Positions 59,980 to 64,000 of a DNA stretch of 64,000 bases are shown one piece after another. The notes under the pieces are model-generated. The model saw only the letters and a list, made by a program, of their open reading frames with translations. It was not told the DNA's origin and did not search any database. Made by a program: the position numbers and the translations under genes. Every line of letters starts with the position of its first letter. Positions within the stretch are counted from its first letter, which is position 1. The DNA is from Amphirosellinia nigrospora (lineage: Eukaryota > Ascomycota > Sordariomycetes > Xylariales > Xylariaceae): positions 372,001-436,000 of the forward strand of contig SCHM01000003.1 of NCBI GenBank assembly GCA_004123355.1. Reading direction: 5' to 3'.

Positions 59980-61068
59980 TATGGACGCCGTTAATCGTAT
60001 AGTAAATTCTTAGCGGGCGCTCTCCCGTTTATAGTTTATAGTTTATACCTAGTAAAAAGTAGTATTATAGGGTACAAAAACTAGGTAGTTACGGCTTACT
60101 AGACAATATACTTGCATAATATTACAAGGGCTTAGATAGAGGGCTTAGAATAGGTTTAATTAAGTAATAATAATAGAGCCCCCAAGGGGTCTGTGTTGCC
60201 AGTGGCTTCCCTGCGCTCCGCGCAGGGGAAGCCACCTGGCAACACCTGTATCTAGATAGACAGCTGGCACGCTGCCAGTCAGAGAATCTAGAATTAGATC
60301 CACTCATTCAATCAAGCTTTACTTTACAACCCATATCATTCTTCTCAAATAAGCAACTATAGTACCAAAGGGGCTATGTAGATCTAAGTTCTTTATTTTC
60401 TTGAAGGGAGGATTCGTGCTTTTTTGTGCTTAGAATTCTCTTTTTTCCTATACTTGCGGACCTCTACGGGACCGAGAACTAGAGACCTGTATAGCCGGAG
60501 AAACGAGTATCTCGGTGTTCGAGTTCAGCTCGGTATTTGTTTCTGAGACTTACGATAACTTCGTACGACTGTCTCAGCCTCGTAGGGTAGTATCTAGCGA
60601 ACTCCGTATATGACCCTGTGTGGCACTGTATTGCGCACTCAGCCAGGGTCCGTGTGACACATGACTACACACATAATAGGTAAGTACATAGTATCACGGT
60701 CTTAGGCTTAGTCCTAGTCTCTCAACATGAGTGATAAAGCTTCTCTAGTTATAAGGTGTTAAGTTTATCATCCCTTGTTAGTCCCATGGCATTTATTTTT
60801 CCGAGTTGTGGCTTTCCTACTACAAAGCTCCTTGATACACATTGAACCCACCCCAATACTAGTACTGAAGGTTTGTTACTTGAAGAGATATCAACATTCA
60901 ACGGTCTGTACTCGTCGGAATTAGGTTATCATTGACAAAAATAAGCTAACATATCTTGACCGAGGGGGTTTGCTCAAAAATACTGCAACAAATTTAAAAT
61001 AGAATTGCGACGAAGAATAATCAGCGACATGGGAATCTCAACCCAATTTTCTTCCTCATTCGAGAATC
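59980..61068. other. AT-rich spacer with hairpin cluster
   Basis: Strongly AT-rich, with TAGTTTATAGTTTATA at about 60030, a direct repeat of GGGCTTAGA near 60128-60149 and GC-rich hairpins at 60180-60293. No protein gene is convincing. Confidence 0.5.
60193..60245. repeat. Long GC-rich inverted repeat (hairpin)
   Basis: The left arm GTGTTGCCAGTGGCTTCCCTGCGC-equivalent and the right arm pair over about 24 bp, with only a 3-base TCC loop and two single-base bulges (an extra G and an extra C in the right arm). A smaller CCCCAAGGGG palindrome at 60180-60189 stands beside it, and so does CTGGCACGCTGCCAG at about 60263-60277. It could be a remnant of a small mobile element; no element end was identified. 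Confidence 0.85.
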
Positions 61069-63620
61069 TTAGGTTTCTTCCCCCTCTGAATTCTTTACGG
61101 CCGTAGCATCGCGGATGCTATCCCTTCTACCAAGATCTTGAAGCATTGCTGTAAGCCCTATCTCACGGTTTATCTCTGCCATACGCTCGAAGTCGGCCTG
61201 AGCTGTGCCTTCCGAGCCAAAGATTGCGTCCTGATGAATTGTGGTGGTATTATTAGCTCAACCCTCTAAATATCCAATAATACGTCAATATGTCGTACGT
61301 ACCATTTCTTCTAACGTAAGCCGTTTCGTTTCCGGGACCTGTGGGAGCCACATTAGTCTAAGGCGAGTGGCATAAAGCAAAATGAGATAAACATTACTCA
61401 CAAAGAACCAGATAAACCCGGCGCCGAGGAAAGTGAGTAGACCAAATAGAATGTAAGAACCATAACCAATTTTATTTAGTAGTTGCGGTGTGACTTGTCC
61501 AACAACTATTCTCGGATTAAAAATCTCGAAGTTATTAAGTACCGTCTTTTGGAAAATCACTCACTGAAATTATTCGCCCAGTTACTATAACTTAGAGTTA
61601 GCTATCGGTATTTGAAAATGCGTACTTGAGCATCCTAAAAATAATCTTCACTTGAGAGAACATGTGTACTCCTAAAAGTCGCCGTGACAAAGAAAATAAC
61701 TCCGAGAAGACTCACCTCGAAGCGCCCAACGTCACTCCGTAAGAGCGAGAACTTAATGGCCAAATCTCGGCAATGATGATCCACGCACAGGGACCCCACG
61801 AGTATCCGAAATTGATGACGAAGATCCAGACGAAGGCAACGGCGGCCCAGCCCGCAGCGGCTTGCGTAGCCCACTGATTCGCGTTTCTAGCCACGATCAC
61901 GGCGATAATGATATGACAAGTTGCCATTCCGATTGCTCCGATAGTGAGGACCGGTTTCCTACCCACGCGGTCGATATACAGAACAGCCGGGATTGTAAAG
62001 ACGAACAATAAGATCCCTACCACGCCGGTAGCTAGCAGACTAGTTGTGTTGTCACTTAAACCTAGCGATTTAAAGATACTAGGAGCCTATAAACATATGC
62101 TGTGTTAACAAGCATTGGAACAAGTAGATAGTATGAAGAGCTTAATCACTGTTAGTGGGGTGTTTAAAAGTAGTCACGTACATAGTATAGTATCGCATTG
62201 ATGCCAGTCCATTGCTGAAAAAACATGGTAACAGTTGCAATCACAACGCGCTTGAACATTGCCTTCGTTTGGAAAAGTGATTTGATAGCTACAAACTGTA
62301 GTTTGAACGTGTTCCAGGCTGTCGGTTCTTGAAGGTGGGGGAAATGCTCCGCGACTGTAGTATCATGTCAGCTACTCCTTATGTATGGATTGTGGATGTT
62401 GTGTCTGGGAAGCCTGTTCTCGGTCGTCGGGTTGACAAGAACTGACAAATGCAAAGAGAGGATGTCGTTGTCCTCGGGCTAAGAGATATCAATCAAAGAG
62501 AGCACCCTGATGCCGAGATGCTTAAATACGTGGAACACAGATTATAAATAATGCGAACACAATTATGAAATGAGACTTACCCGTTCGCTTCTCAAACTGA
62601 GATTGAGCCTTGATTTCAAGAAATTCTAGCTCAACGAGTTCATTATCGACAGGGAGTCCACGAAGATTGGCTAGTATAACCCGCGCTTCCGCTTCGCGGT
62701 CGTGGTGAATCAGCCAACGCGGGGAGAAGCACTTGAAGTCTCATGTTAGTAATTGGGTAAACCTAACGCGTAGCTGGAACCTAGCAATACGGCATTTTAT
62801 ATAAAGTGAAGGGCATGTTATTAACAGAGTACAACACCTAGCTGTATGGGGGATATTATACGTACTAAAAAGCATCCCGATGAACAGTACAGCGGCTGGA
62901 GCAAGCTGCAGGGTGATAGGAACGAGCCATGCGGCATCTTTCTGTTTCCCAAGCATCGTACCGCCGATGTAGTTTGTGCCATAGTCGATCCAGAAGCTAA
63001 CCAGGATGCCGAAAGTGATGGCGAGCTGTTGCAGAGCCACAAGAGCACCGCGGACCTCTGGTGGTGCTACTTCGGAATTGTAGATGGGAACAATGGCGGC
63101 AAGCGAGCCGACACCCATCCCCGTAACGAACCGACCTCCCAATATCGCATTATGGCCGCCGTACTGGGCAGTGGCTTGGACCACCACACCCACACACTGT
63201 GACGGCGATCAGCACACCGTATTTGCGCGAGATGGTCTCGGCATGAATCCCGACATGAGAGTTCCGATCCAAGCTCCTAATTCGAGGATAGCCGTCAACC
63301 ATCCTTCTGGTTTGGTCAGCTTTAGGATCGAATGGGTCATATTCGCCATATCTTGCACTTGTCAGCAAACTTGCCACAATTGATCAAGATCGACCACGAA
63401 AATCAGATTACTGACGGGATTGAAAAGCGGCATAGTCAGGAGCCCTGAAAAACATCCCTTGGTTATAGCCGTATAGGATACCACCGATACAGGCGAAGAG
63501 TGCTATTCGGAACACCTTAAAGTTCTTCACTAGGGCTCCGGGACCTGAGGCACCCATCATTCCTTGCCGCCTCCTTAGGGCGGCATCATAAACGGCCGCG
63601 TTGTCGACAGCCACCCCCAT
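61069..63620 (-). CDS. MFS sugar (hexose-type) transporter
   Basis: This sugar:H+ symporter of the MFS sugar-porter family starts MGVAVDNAAVYDAALRRRQG. The first membrane helix ends GGILYGYNQGMF. WLTAILELGAWIGTLMSGFM, GGRFVTGMGVGSLAAIVPIY and NSEVAPPEVRGALVALQQLA carry the family signatures. Then FFQQWTGINAILYYA, VLYIDRVGRKPVLTIGAIGM, FVINFGYSWGPCAWIIIAEI and VPETKRLTLEEM follow. At least six introns split the gene, among them 62090-62181, 61312-61338 to the next exon, and one after WFF that joins to VPETKR. A frame slip lies in the T-run at about 63449 (apparent extra base), and others near 63230. The C-terminus ends VKNSEGEET. Substrate is unknown. Confidence 0.85.
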
Positions 63621-64000
63621 GATGAATTAGATTCCTCTTCAGGTCGCTTTAGTATTACGGAGCGCCCTGAGAGTACAATGACCAGTTGCGCGTGGCTGCT
63701 CTTAGCTTATACTTATAGAATATTGTAAAGATAATCTAGTGTAACGGCCCGAGTGTTGATTAGAATAGTAGATAACCTGCTCCCAAAAAAAAAGAGAATT
63801 CTTTGTTACAATCCGGCAGATATGTACTAACTCGCTCCTCTCCAAACTATTTTCGAGGGCCACCGTGTTCTCGCCATTTGTTCTAGCCACACAGGTCGAG
63901 CGGAGTGTAGTATAGATGTGGTCCGGTGCCATGGTACGGTGCCGAGTTCTACGCACTATTGTCCTCGAACTAATCAAGTCACTCGATCGCGTCGATAACC
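63621..64000. other. Upstream region of the sugar transporter
   Basis: AT-leaning DNA to the end of the window. The open frame at 63702-63977 on the minus strand has no family features. Confidence 0.4.

Overview
The window is nuclear DNA of a filamentous ascomycete (Pezizomycotina, most likely Sordariomycetes). The signs are protein-coding genes on both strands with many 50-65 bp introns (GTRNGY donors, CTRAY branch points, YAG acceptors), long AT-leaning intergenic stretches, and typical fungal families: a LaeA-like methyltransferase, a CBM1 cellulose-binding protein, a GH18 chitinase, a JEN carboxylate permease, a MARVEL protein, a UapA-type purine permease, a Zn2Cys6 activator and a fungal-type Cet1 RNA triphosphatase.

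Layout. 1-24.7 kb is a loosely packed set of unrelated accessory and housekeeping genes: methyltransferase (+, 5' end outside the window), secreted CBM1 protein (-), GNAT acetyltransferase (+), JEN1-like transporter (-), small-subunit catalase (+), sulfite oxidase (+), MARVEL protein (-), secreted glycerophosphodiesterase-like protein (+), chitinase (-) and the WD40 protein Jip5 (+). 25.4-39.4 kb is a quinate-utilisation (qa/qut) cluster. In order it holds qa-x (+), quinate/shikimate dehydrogenase qa-3 (-), quinate permease qa-y (+), 3-dehydroshikimate dehydratase qa-4 (-), activator qa-1F (-) and repressor qa-1S (+). 40.6-63.6 kb holds a purine permease (+), the proteasome subunit Rpn2 (-), the mRNA-capping triphosphatase Cet1 (+), a very large fungal zinc-finger-like protein (-), a decayed carboxylesterase (-) and an MFS sugar transporter (-).

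How the genes work together. In the qa cluster the permease imports quinate, qa-3 oxidises it to 3-dehydroquinate, and qa-4 converts 3-dehydroshikimate to protocatechuate. The activator binds target promoters, and the repressor, built from AROM-like domains, senses the pathway metabolite and silences the activator. A perfect 16/16 copy of the published QA-1F/QUTA operator lies between the activator and repressor genes, and a 14/16 copy lies between qa-3 and qa-y. The catabolic 3-dehydroquinase (qa-2) that should link qa-3 to qa-4 is not in the window.

A caution for any reader: most conserved genes here, including the essential RPN2 and CET1, carry one or more single-base frame breaks, mainly missing bases in homopolymer runs. 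I read these as sequence errors, not pseudogenes. The coordinates below span the whole gene across such breaks and across introns. I found no tRNA or rRNA genes and no intact transposon.
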